Below are positions 8,801 through 15,496 of a DNA stretch of 25,675 bases, piece by piece; within the stretch, counting starts at the first letter, position 1; every line of letters begins with the position of its first letter. Below the pieces are notes generated by a model. The model had not been told where the DNA came from and made no database searches. It saw only the letters and a program-made list of their open reading frames with translations. This stretch comes from a virus. The stretch covers positions 1-25,675 of the IMG/VR virus record IMGVR_UViG_3300042298_000923; one strand, given 5' to 3'. The position numbers and the translations under genes were made by a program.

Positions 8801-11280
8801 AAGGCAGCAGTTCCACCAACTGTGATTCCATTTACAAAAAGTGCTTCATCCTCTACAAATCCTGGATCCATTCCTGCACCGTTGATCCATAATTTAAGAT
8901 GCTCTAGCGTTGTAAGATACATCTGACTGGGATATTCTACATCTCCATTTCTGGTAACTGCGGATTTGATTAGAATATAATCGTTGGATGGAATGAATGA
9001 TGGACCACTTGCTACAAGGAAATCTTCATAAATTGCAAATGTAATTCCCCTATAGGGTTCTTGCGATGCAACCAATTCACCAAGACCAGTTGTATACAAG
9101 TAGTCTATTCTTGGAAGGATTTCCCAATCATCTCCCGCCCTGTTTACAAACGATATTCCCTGTCCATCAGAGATGAATATATCACCAGTCCGACCATTGA
9201 CAGACTTCACCACATTCGTAGAACTGCTGTTTGCCAACACAAACGCAGTGGTTGCTATCTGTGTGGTGTTGGTGCCAACATTTGCAGTTGGTGCTGTTGG
9301 TATTCCAGTTAGACTTGCATTGTGCAGAGTTACGCCGTTTGCAGCGGATATTCCCTGATTGAAAGTCACCAGACGAGAGAATGCAGCAGTGGTTCCTGAC
9401 AAAGATCCCGCTAGAGTGACACCACCGGCAGCAGAGATTCCTTGACTGAAAGTGACTAGGCGGGAAAATGCAGCAGTGGTTCCTGACAAAGATCCCGCTA
9501 GAGTGACACCACCGGCAGCAGAGATTCCTTGACTGAAAGTGACTAGGCGGGAAAATGCAGCAGTGGTTCCTGATAGATTTCCTGCCAGAGTGACACCACC
9601 GGCAGCAGAGATTCCTTGTTCGGTTGTCACTAGACGAGAGAATGCAGCGGTGGTTCCTGACAAAGATCCCGCTAGAGTGACACCACCGGCAGCAGAGATT
9701 CCTTGTTCGGTTGTCACCAGACGAGAGAATGCAGCAGTGGTTCCTGACAAAGATCCCGCTAGAGTGACACCACCGGCAGCAGAGATTCCTTGACTGAAAG
9801 TGACTAGGCGGGAAAATGCAGCAGTGGTTCCTGACAAAGATCCTGCAAGGGTTACACCACCGGCAGCAGAGATTCCTGCACTGGCTGTTACCAGACGAGA
9901 GAATGCAGCGGTTGTGCCATTAAGAGTATTGTTAACAAAAAGAGGAGGATATATTTGTGCTGAATAAGGATCACCGTTTCCATTAGCAGTGCGAACTAAT
10001 ATACCTGGCTGTCCACCCGGTCGCAATTGAATAGAACTTCCAAATTCACTATTAATACCAGCAGGTTTTGTCATAATATACAAATTTGAAACTTCTGCGT
10101 CGTCCTCACCTGGATCTCCAGAAATACTTCCCTCTCCGGTGGCAAGTAGTCCTATTCCACCCAGTTCATCTCCTAGTCCCCCTGATCCGGTGTATGGATC
10201 GATGTAAGAACTTGGAGATGCACCGTAACCACGAATAATTCTTAAACCAATGGCTTCGGCATTTCCTTTATCTTTTTGTGGTCCTCTATTCAATCCAAAC
10301 TGAAGAATTTCTGTCTGTGAGTCTAGTGTTACTCCACCAACTCTTCCAGAAATTTGCATGGCACTTCCACACAAACCACCGGAATGGCGGAACTGAACAG
10401 CGCCAGTGTCACCCACTCCCACACTTGCAATAGTGACTGTGCCCGTTCCACCAGAAGGAGACACTGAAATTCCGCTGCCAGCCACCGCAGCAGAGACACC
10501 TTGCACCGCACCAGTTCTGCCATTGAAAGAAGTGACCACATTGGTGCTGCTGCCGCTGCTAACAGCAGTCTGCACGAATGCAGTGGTTGCCACCTGAGTA
10601 TTGTTTGTTCCTGGACTGGGTGTGGGTGCTGTTACGCTTCCGCTGAATGTTGCGCCAGCGGCAGAGATTCCCTGTGTGGCTGTGAGCAGACGGGAGAATG
10701 AGGCAGTGGTACCAGTCAATGCCCCATTGAATGTGCTTGAATCTCCTGCTGAAATTCCTCCCAACAAAGTAAATTGGGATGCATTAGAAAATATGGTTTG
10801 GGCTTCAATGCTTATGATACCAGTATTTGGATTTGCTATTATACTTGTATCGTATGGATAGCCTAATGAATTTTCTTCCTGCAATCCCAATGCCCAAGGA
10901 CCAGCAATAACTTGAAACTGAAACCAGTTTCCATCAAATATTGCTTTTGGATATGCACCAGACGCACTGAATCCACTGATTGTTGCAGACGGGGAATTGA
11001 ATGCTATGGATGGAGCAGTCAATACTCGGCTGAATGTGGCAGTGGTTCCCGACAGACTACCTGCAAAGGTCACACCACCAGCGGCGGAGATTCCTGCGGC
11101 AAAGGAGTTCAAACCGGTGAAATTGTTCGCAGACAGACCAGCAAGTTCAATGGTGTTTCCGGCAGTGTCTCCGACAAACATCCGTCTTTGTGTGATGTTG
11201 ACAGCCAACTCCCCGGCAGTCAGCCCTACGGGTGCCGTTGCTCCTGCCGCCATGCTGTATCTGATCTTGATCTTTGCCAT
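5791..11280 (-). CDS. Giant modular tail-fibre protein (1829 aa)
   Basis: Residues 1-50 (MAKIKIRYSMAAG, GLTAGELAVNITQRRMFVG) are the shared N-terminal module. Two stretches ending ATTAFV (near residues 230 and 673, with PTPSPGTNNTQ and PTAPTANVGTNTTQ) match the Phage_fiber_2 type repeat of T4/lambda-like fibres. Residues 469-642 are six 29-residue tandem repeats. Residues about 850-1185 form a larger domain (KVWHSLNDGPTSGLDAGQLYG ... LNRTSGTAFILGRNYP ... AADDARIIQSGQFR) that I recall in other phage fibres. Residues 1269-1343 are three 25-residue beta repeats. The C-terminus (EADNGKIFVINISGKTSITV ... YASNTYHAS) looks like a fibre cap. Unique AT-rich segments lie between repeats. ATG 11280 has no clear ribosome site; it starts 24 nt after the 73-residue gene. 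It is probably the main long-fibre subunit. Confidence 0.88.
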   Translation of the reverse strand: MAKIKIRYSMAAGATAPVGLTAGELAVNITQRRMFVGDTAGNTIELAGLSANNFTGLNSFAAGISAAGGVTFAGSLSGTTATFSRVLTAPSIAFNSPSATISGFSASGAYPKAIFDGNWFQFQVIAGPWALGLQEENSLGYPYDTSIIANPNTGIISIEAQTIFSNASQFTLLGGISAGDSSTFNGALTGTTASFSRLLTATQGISAAGATFSGSVTAPTPSPGTNNTQVATTAFVQTAVSSGSSTNVVTSFNGRTGAVQGVSAAVAGSGISVSPSGGTGTVTIASVGVGDTGAVQFRHSGGLCGSAMQISGRVGGVTLDSQTEILQFGLNRGPQKDKGNAEAIGLRIIRGYGASPSSYIDPYTGSGGLGDELGGIGLLATGEGSISGDPGEDDAEVSNLYIMTKPAGINSEFGSSIQLRPGGQPGILVRTANGNGDPYSAQIYPPLFVNNTLNGTTAAFSRLVTASAGISAAGGVTLAGSLSGTTAAFSRLVTFSQGISAAGGVTLAGSLSGTTAAFSRLVTTEQGISAAGGVTLAGSLSGTTAAFSRLVTTEQGISAAGGVTLAGNLSGTTAAFSRLVTFSQGISAAGGVTLAGSLSGTTAAFSRLVTFSQGISAAGGVTLAGSLSGTTAAFSRLVTFNQGISAANGVTLHNASLTGIPTAPTANVGTNTTQIATTAFVLANSSSTNVVKSVNGRTGDIFISDGQGISFVNRAGDDWEILPRIDYLYTTGLGELVASQEPYRGITFAIYEDFLVASGPSFIPSNDYILIKSAVTRNGDVEYPSQMYLTTLEHLKLWINGAGMDPGFVEDEALFVNGITVGGTAAFQKQATFNALTQFNAGISASGGMTLDGGKVWHSLNDGPTSGLDAGQLYGVTASLYASSLSTGLLYGGLVTINAGNSAAFDVSAGAGYIVTTGATFTAEPNPVITRVSWTAKTGVTLSGLTAQDTTWIYFDSSGNLNQQPAFFTDDQVQSTLAVGALVHPSRAYISLAKTIPNVSYATDKQYEQFIRAFGPLKVSGHSIQANGANLKLNRTSGTAFILGRNYPNDPNNPSVISDNAQTDCTFWRYYRGATAGSFVTVLNQTAIDPENYDDGTGTLNSVPSNKPFTIQRLFFFPGTPSVLGVYYGHASYASISEAANNVNFEDFTEITNTATNAVFAGYLLVKKGTTNLTTAIAADDARIIQSGQFRSTTSGGGTIATNLDSLNDVTISSVQDDDLLIYDTATSQWLNTPLQHIGVTRVNGLSGAVQAVSSFNGRTGAVQGVSAAVAGDGITVSGATGAVTITNAGVTRAVAGTGISVNANTGTVTITNSGVTSLAAGTGVAVSAGTGAVTVTNIGVRSFNGATGAVTGASLGANTFNGLQTISSGGLFVNGGGTTFGASQGVVFEYGLRQTRVLSNIDNAGGLIVDRGTTLGSVGGAPLTVRGGPMRLLQNGGFNITTGNTSGVSTSDCPLTVTSAGNFTLNISPMMSTGLGTYPNLLVLAGNGVADGGINISGSDLILGTKSADGEDYTPVGLKFTGTSFPIRYTTLTANPSGSDKTITLPNATGTVALDAAANTFTALQSFTQGISAAGGVTFASNLAVNGGSITTSAATGNLFNTVATTLNIGGVATTTNLATVASGLTLNIATGANGSDIKNIYIGTGPVGGGSARTTIGYNGGVIVSHGNGITLSSSAGGYVVNIPSATTNITGTLNASGSLNSTGLFTTSGGLSASGGVTFNTPIVSTRMARTSSGVFDTRTGSFSPTEADNGKIFVINISGKTSITVTLEGLSTGWRAKFLCLGGATSFSSTTGNVFGSFGANGSGFQSSTECVEVHCYASNTYHAS
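7252..7476 (-). repeat. Three 75-bp (25-aa) beta-module repeats
   Basis: Three consecutive units fit the pattern (A/L)xAGxG(I/V)xVxxxTGxVT(I/V)TNxGV, such as AVAGTGISVNANTGTVTITN. They lie in the 1829-residue fibre. Related units occur in the collagen-like protein (GISVSGSTGSVTVSNTGV) and the 442-residue protein. Confidence 0.75.
9355..9876 (-). repeat. Six tandem 87-bp (29-aa) fibre repeats
   Basis: Six contiguous units begin GISAAGGVTLAG and end in TFSQ, TTEQ or TFNQ. Two DNA versions of the variable part alternate, one encoding TFSQ and one TTEQ. The copies anchored at 9421 and 9508 are identical over their first 66 bases. The pattern indicates recent duplication with unequal exchange. 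Diverged units of the same type flank the array and occur elsewhere in this gene (near 11014-11100) and in the 581-residue gene (near 2865-2945). Confidence 0.92.
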
Positions 11281-11304
11281 AGTGTATCAGTATGTAGCGA
11301 CCGA

Positions 11305-11526
11305 TTAGTAGACCTGTCCGTCCAACTGTGGCTCCTCACGCTTCTTGCGCTTGGACTGTGTTTCCACCTTTGACTGTAGTTCAGCGATCTGTGTGGACAG
11401 GAAAGCGTTTCTCTGCCGCTCTACCATGAGATTGGCTTCAAGAACAAGATTTTGATTCGTCAGTTCTTTGAACTTGTTCTGCAAAAGGGGAATAACAACA
11501 GTTTCATTGTAATTAGGTTCACTCAT
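11305..11526 (-). CDS. Small coiled-coil protein of the tail cassette (73 aa)
   Basis: Residues 7-36 (NETVVIPLLQNKFKELTNQN and on) align with the 205-residue protein at 1422-2039. A helical region (residues 14-55, with LSTQIAELQSKVE) is followed by a basic stretch SKRKKRE and the tail LDGQVY. It is about a third of the length of its paralogue, which has an extended central coiled coil. AAGGAG 6 nt before ATG 11526 is a strong ribosome site, so good expression is likely. It lies 17 nt after the 769-residue gene and 24 nt before the 1829-residue gene. Function unknown; a short structural linker or fibre-assembly factor would fit the position. Confidence 0.82.
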   Translation of the reverse strand: MSEPNYNETVVIPLLQNKFKELTNQNLVLEANLMVERQRNAFLSTQIAELQSKVETQSKRKKREEPQLDGQVY

Positions 11527-11543
11527 GGGGTTCTCCTTTTATA

Positions 11544-13853
11544 TCACCATGTTCCGCCGTCTATTGTCGCTTCAATTTGAGTGCAACTCAAAACATTTGT
11601 ACTGGCATCAAATGTTATTCCAGAAGCCTTGTCTATCCACAGGTCTTCTGCATCACTTGCATCAGCCACAAAAGTAAGGAACATTGTTCCAGCAGTGGTG
11701 TTTCTGTTTTGAACTTTAACCTTGTTTGCCGTTCCTACGGTGAGTCCGGTGGGAGAAGCAAATGCAGGAAGTCCTGCGGCACCGGCAAACAGAATTTGTC
11801 CATTTGTACCAGTAGCGGTTGCAGTAAGACCGCTGGCTGTCTTGTAAATAACTCCATTGTTTGGAAGAGAATTGATGTTTCCACCAACACCACCGTATGC
11901 CATTCCTATGACGGTTCCCTGCCACACACCAGTGCCGATAGTGCCTACTGCTTGCAGACTTGATGTGGTGATTCCGCTTCCAAGCGTGCTGCTTGTGAGA
12001 ACATTTGTACCAGCAATCTTATAAGCATAAGCAGTTGTGGTAAGGTCTATGTTTTCATTGCTGGTCCATGAATCAGTGTCATTAATCCATGTAAACTTCT
12101 TATCTGTTGCTCCTTTTAGGATGATACCACCATCATTTGCCAATACATCAGTCATCGTGCCTGTGGTGGCTCCAAGCCTCAATTGGATATCATCAACATC
12201 TAGTACCGTTCTATTTACGGTCGTAACAGTTCCCGAGACATAGAAGTTTCCATTGACAGTAAGAGTCTTGCCTATGGTAACATCGTTGTTGAAGTTGTTC
12301 GCAGAACCCGTGAAGGTGTTTGATGCTCCAAGTTGTGCCCATCCACTTGCAGCCGTATTTCCCAAAGAAGACGCATTTGCTGCGGTTCCTGTGACATTTC
12401 CCGTGACATTTCCCGTGACATTTCCCGTGACATTTCCACGAACAGCACCTGCAAAATCAACTGCCTTCTCAAATGTGGTTCCCACACGAACATACATCAC
12501 GCCTTGAGTCGTTCCTCCTACAATCTGTCCTCCGCTTGGACCAATGAGCACATTTCCATTGAAAGCGGCATTCTGTAGAACAGTAAAGGAAATTCCCTGA
12601 CCGAGAGATGTGCCAGCAGGAATATTTGCTAGTGGATATGTTACTCCACCAAGAGTTCCAAATGCGCTGATGCTGCTGAATGTAGCACCACCATTTACCG
12701 TAACAGTACCAGCGGCAGACAGTCCACCGCTAAATGTGCCAAGACCAGTGACCGCAACAGTTGATGCAAATGTGGCACCGCCAGATGTGACATTCAGTCC
12801 TGTATTCAGGGTTTGTAGACCAGTGAAAGTATTTGCGCTGTCTCTTCGTGCATAATTTGATGCGGCGACATTTGCCAAGGTTGTGGCATTGTCTGCTGTT
12901 CCTCCCAAGTTGCCAGTGAATGTAGCGGCACGAACTGCTCCTGCAAAATCAACTGCCCGTTCAAATGTGGTTCCCACGCGAACATACATTACTCCCTGCG
13001 TTCCGCCTGCCAGCACTCCTCCGCTTGGACCGATTAGCACATTCGCATTGAGAGCAACATTGTTTAGAACACTGAATCCAATATTCTGACCAACAGAAGT
13101 ACCAGCAGGAATATTGCTGTATGTGTATGTTACTCCTTGCGGAGGATTTACTGATGTTGGACCAGCGGTTACCGTGCTAGAAAATATTGCTCCAGATCCA
13201 ACAGTCAAACTTTCAACAGAGGTTTGTGATGCAGCAGATATGCCAGAAACAAATCTAGCAGCAGATCCGCTTACAGTCAGACCATTGAATACTGAGTTTG
13301 CTGTGACTGTATCGGTGCTTGCGTTTCCGAGAACAACATTACCATTGAAATTCGCAGCACCTTCAAATATTGCTGTTCCCACAACATCAAGGACACCACC
13401 AACATCAACTCTGCCTGCAAAAGTTGCACCTGATGTGACTGTGAGGACATCGGTAGCCGCATCACCAACAGAAACATTGCCGTTGAGGGTTGTACCACCA
13501 AAAACAAATAGGTTAGTAAAAGTTGCACCAGAAGCCGATATTCCTCCTGGGAAATCTCCACTGCTGCTTGTTGATGTTCCGGATGCAAATTCTTCAAGAG
13601 TTCCTGTGCTTCCACGGAACCAGTATTTGTACGCTAGTGTACTACCACCAGGACCAGTTCTAGCCAAAATCCGCACTTCCATAGACAGAAAGCGGAGTGC
13701 TGGCGGAATAGTTGCTAGAGCATTATTTATAGCCTCGCCAGTGGTTCCATTTGATGCTGAATACGGACCAGACCACGCATCAACTGGAACCGGATTTACC
13801 GGTTCGTATGGCTGAGGAATTTTAATTCCGGGTGTGTATTCGTGAATGGGCAT
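11544..13853 (-). CDS. Modular tail-fibre protein (769 aa), paralogue of the 581-aa protein
   Basis: The N-terminal domain (residues 1-90, with PVDAWSGPYSASNG, EVRILARTG and YKYWFRGSTGTLEEF) is followed by repeated fibre modules (TFTGLQTL, GISASGATFTNL). About 60 residues (NIPAGTS, NVLIGPSGG, GVMYVRVGTTFE, AVDFAGAVR) occur twice. A GNVTG stretch built on a 12-bp repeat lies near residues 472-488. Residues about 530-646 match the 581-residue protein (LTVNGNFYVSGTVTTVN, VDDIQLRL, NDGGIILKG, SLQAVGTIGTGVWQG). It ends in TIDGGTW. ATG 13853 follows tandem stops TAATAA of the upstream gene by a few bases. No clear ribosome site is visible, so translation is probably coupled. Likely a fibre or adhesin subunit. 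Confidence 0.86.
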   Translation of the reverse strand: MPIHEYTPGIKIPQPYEPVNPVPVDAWSGPYSASNGTTGEAINNALATIPPALRFLSMEVRILARTGPGGSTLAYKYWFRGSTGTLEEFASGTSTSSSGDFPGGISASGATFTNLFVFGGTTLNGNVSVGDAATDVLTVTSGATFAGRVDVGGVLDVVGTAIFEGAANFNGNVVLGNASTDTVTANSVFNGLTVSGSAARFVSGISAASQTSVESLTVGSGAIFSSTVTAGPTSVNPPQGVTYTYSNIPAGTSVGQNIGFSVLNNVALNANVLIGPSGGVLAGGTQGVMYVRVGTTFERAVDFAGAVRAATFTGNLGGTADNATTLANVAASNYARRDSANTFTGLQTLNTGLNVTSGGATFASTVAVTGLGTFSGGLSAAGTVTVNGGATFSSISAFGTLGGVTYPLANIPAGTSLGQGISFTVLQNAAFNGNVLIGPSGGQIVGGTTQGVMYVRVGTTFEKAVDFAGAVRGNVTGNVTGNVTGNVTGTAANASSLGNTAASGWAQLGASNTFTGSANNFNNDVTIGKTLTVNGNFYVSGTVTTVNRTVLDVDDIQLRLGATTGTMTDVLANDGGIILKGATDKKFTWINDTDSWTSNENIDLTTTAYAYKIAGTNVLTSSTLGSGITTSSLQAVGTIGTGVWQGTVIGMAYGGVGGNINSLPNNGVIYKTASGLTATATGTNGQILFAGAAGLPAFASPTGLTVGTANKVKVQNRNTTAGTMFLTFVADASDAEDLWIDKASGITFDASTNVLSCTQIEATIDGGTW
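11914..12003 (-). repeat. Paralogous 90-bp block, copy in the 769-aa gene
   Basis: Partner of 2414-2503, with about 78 of 90 bases identical by eye and no gaps. It encodes the same SLQAVGT...GVWQGT segment. Confidence 0.7.
12391..12438 (-). repeat. Four tandem 12-bp units encoding GNVT repeats
   Basis: The plus strand reads GTGACATTTCCC three times and GTGACATTTCCA once, with no interruption. The units encode Gly-Asn-Val-Thr repeats inside the 769-residue fibre. Perfect short repeats like this can change copy number by slippage while keeping the frame. Confidence 0.92.
12448..12627 (-). repeat. Internal duplication in the 769-aa gene, downstream copy
   Basis: It encodes IPAGTSLGQGISFTVLQNAA, NVLIGPSGG, GVMYVRVGTTFE and AVDFAGA. 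It matches 12940-13116 at DNA level apart from scattered changes and one extra codon. Confidence 0.75.
12940..13116 (-). repeat. Internal duplication in the 769-aa gene, upstream copy
   Basis: It encodes IPAGTSVGQNIGFSVLNNVA, NVLIGPSGG, GVMYVRVGTTFE and AVDFAGA. Partner of 12448-12627; the copies are about 490 bp apart. Confidence 0.75.
13724..13731 (-). promoter_or_regulatory. TATAAATA inside the 769-aa gene, possible internal late promoter
   Basis: A perfect minus-strand TATAAATA lies about 120 bp inside the coding region. No gene start follows for 2.2 kb, so a role is doubtful. It is listed because all three TATAAATA sites I found in the window are on the coding strand. Confidence 0.2.
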
Positions 13854-13859
13854 TTGTTA

Positions 13860-15494
13860 TTACGGTTGTGTGACCGTTCCGGTGGTTGTTACATTCCAGT
13901 GTCTAGCATCTCCAAAAGGAACCGCAGCATTCTGAATATAAACATTGTAATTCTTGTTTACACCGCTTGCATCAGGAACTGCCACAATAGTAGTGTTTGG
14001 TTCTCCACCAAAACTAAAGTTTACTACTTGTTGTAGACCTTGATCGAAGAATGTTGCAGACAGTCCATCGGGAACAGCACATATAAAATATGTGTTTGCT
14101 CCAGCAGGACCAATTATTCCGTTCAGTGGGTTGGAAACCGTACCGCTTGCTGAATTGTTTCCGCCTTCTCCATAAGGAGGACCAACTGACGGATCTGGTG
14201 CAATCACCAATCCTGAAGATAGTCCTCGAATCATGGTTCCGTTTAGTGGCTGATTTGTTGTGGCACCATAGAACATCATGTAGTTGAAGTTTATTACACG
14301 AGTAGTAGGAACCGTGTATGTTGTAGTAACTGGTGACCCAGATAAGACCGAATCCCAATAGTCATCGGTAATTTGTGCTTGGAATTCTAGCCTATCAAGT
14401 GAAGCACCTGTTGTTGGTGCTCGGTAGGTGAGTCCAGAAATAGTGCTTGTGGCAGGATTGGGTAGAACGCCGCTTGTTATGCCTGTGTATGAATCATACG
14501 CTCCGTTGAAAAATCTTCTCACTGAAAGAATATAACCAGTCAATGGAATATATTGATTTGCTCTGTTGACTGTAAAGGAGATATTGCTGACAAAAGTGTT
14601 TCCCTTTTCGCGGTTCAGTTCTGTTTCGGTTGCGCCTCCGCCTGCTCCAGTACTGCCAAAAACTCCTGTTCTCAAACTTGGTGCTGATAGAGAGTTCCAC
14701 TGAAAAGATGGAGCAATATTTGTTGAATTTCCTGGAGTAATAGTAAATTGTGATTCCGCTGATGCCCCTGCTCTGTCACTCACCGTCCATCGGTAGTTTA
14801 GGGCTGTTGCCCCAACACCACCGTGTCCAGCCCATCTTCCACCAGAAACAGTGTCTACCAATCGGTTGAATGTGTGGTTAAATGTGTTTGAATATGCTTG
14901 GTTTGTTCCAAGAGCATCATTCTTCAGTGCCGAACTAAGCACCGTATACGCTCCCACATTTCCCCATCTGTATTCCAAAGTTGTTCCAGCAGCACTAGAT
15001 CCGGCAGTAAGAATAGTGTATCCTAATGTTAGTGTTACTGTTCCCGATGTTTGACCAAAAGAAATTCCACCAATAGACGCATAGTTTGTTGTGAGTGATG
15101 TATTTGGATTAATGCGTTCACTCAGAGCGTCTTCGATGACCCATTTTACGGTTTGTCCCTGTGCTGGAATGGTGTCTCCGCGAGTATATTTTCCAAACCA
15201 CTTACCTGTTGCAATATTTACACCAAGATCGGTAGCAAAAGTTAAACCACCACCAGCAACAACACGACTCTCAACCGCAGAAAGTGTGGGAACGGTGGTT
15301 TGAGCATCATCACCGCTCCAGAAAGTGGGTTGATTGATTATCTGCGCTCCCACCCAAACACACACTCCAGCGTTGTTTGCAATATACAGACGATTTGCGG
15401 TTCTTCCGCTTCCCTGCACGAAAGCCATCTCACCAAAGGTCAAGCCTGTTGGTAGACTACTGCCGGTTGTGCGCTTAATCCTAATGATTGCCAT
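13860..15494 (-). CDS. Tail-fibre/adhesin protein (544 aa), first gene of cassette copy 1
   Basis: Residues 1-52 (MAIIRIKRTTGSSLPTGLTF, GEMAF, YIANNAGVCVWVGAQI) are the N-terminal module shared with three other proteins here. Residues 98-131 (KWFGKYTRGDTIPAQGQT, VIEDALSERINPN) form a segment that recurs in phage adhesins and has a counterpart in the 442-residue protein. Ig-like beta-sandwich patterns follow (LEYRWGNVGAY, NYRWTVSDRAGASAESQFTI). Near the C-terminus TYFICAVPDGLSA and NKNYNVYIQNA parallel the 442-residue protein. The gene ends in tandem stops TAATAA. GGAG lies 10 nt upstream of ATG 15494, and a TATAAATA box lies about 120 nt upstream inside the preceding gene. Likely a receptor-binding or fibre component. 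Confidence 0.84.
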   Translation of the reverse strand: MAIIRIKRTTGSSLPTGLTFGEMAFVQGSGRTANRLYIANNAGVCVWVGAQIINQPTFWSGDDAQTTVPTLSAVESRVVAGGGLTFATDLGVNIATGKWFGKYTRGDTIPAQGQTVKWVIEDALSERINPNTSLTTNYASIGGISFGQTSGTVTLTLGYTILTAGSSAAGTTLEYRWGNVGAYTVLSSALKNDALGTNQAYSNTFNHTFNRLVDTVSGGRWAGHGGVGATALNYRWTVSDRAGASAESQFTITPGNSTNIAPSFQWNSLSAPSLRTGVFGSTGAGGGATETELNREKGNTFVSNISFTVNRANQYIPLTGYILSVRRFFNGAYDSYTGITSGVLPNPATSTISGLTYRAPTTGASLDRLEFQAQITDDYWDSVLSGSPVTTTYTVPTTRVINFNYMMFYGATTNQPLNGTMIRGLSSGLVIAPDPSVGPPYGEGGNNSASGTVSNPLNGIIGPAGANTYFICAVPDGLSATFFDQGLQQVVNFSFGGEPNTTIVAVPDASGVNKNYNVYIQNAAVPFGDARHWNVTTTGTVTQP

Positions 15495-15496
15495 TT

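Noticed and set aside
9355-9876. CRISPR-like or satellite repeat interpretation of the 87-bp array
   Set aside because: The units are contiguous without spacers and keep the reading frame of the fibre gene.
13114-13815. Plus-strand open frame (233 codons) opposite the 769-aa gene
   Set aside because: Antisense shadow of a repeat-rich fibre gene with no domain.
14078-14094. CACATAT / ATATGTG hairpin with 3-nt loop
   Set aside because: It is inside the 544-aa coding sequence with no T-run after it; a chance AT-rich palindrome.
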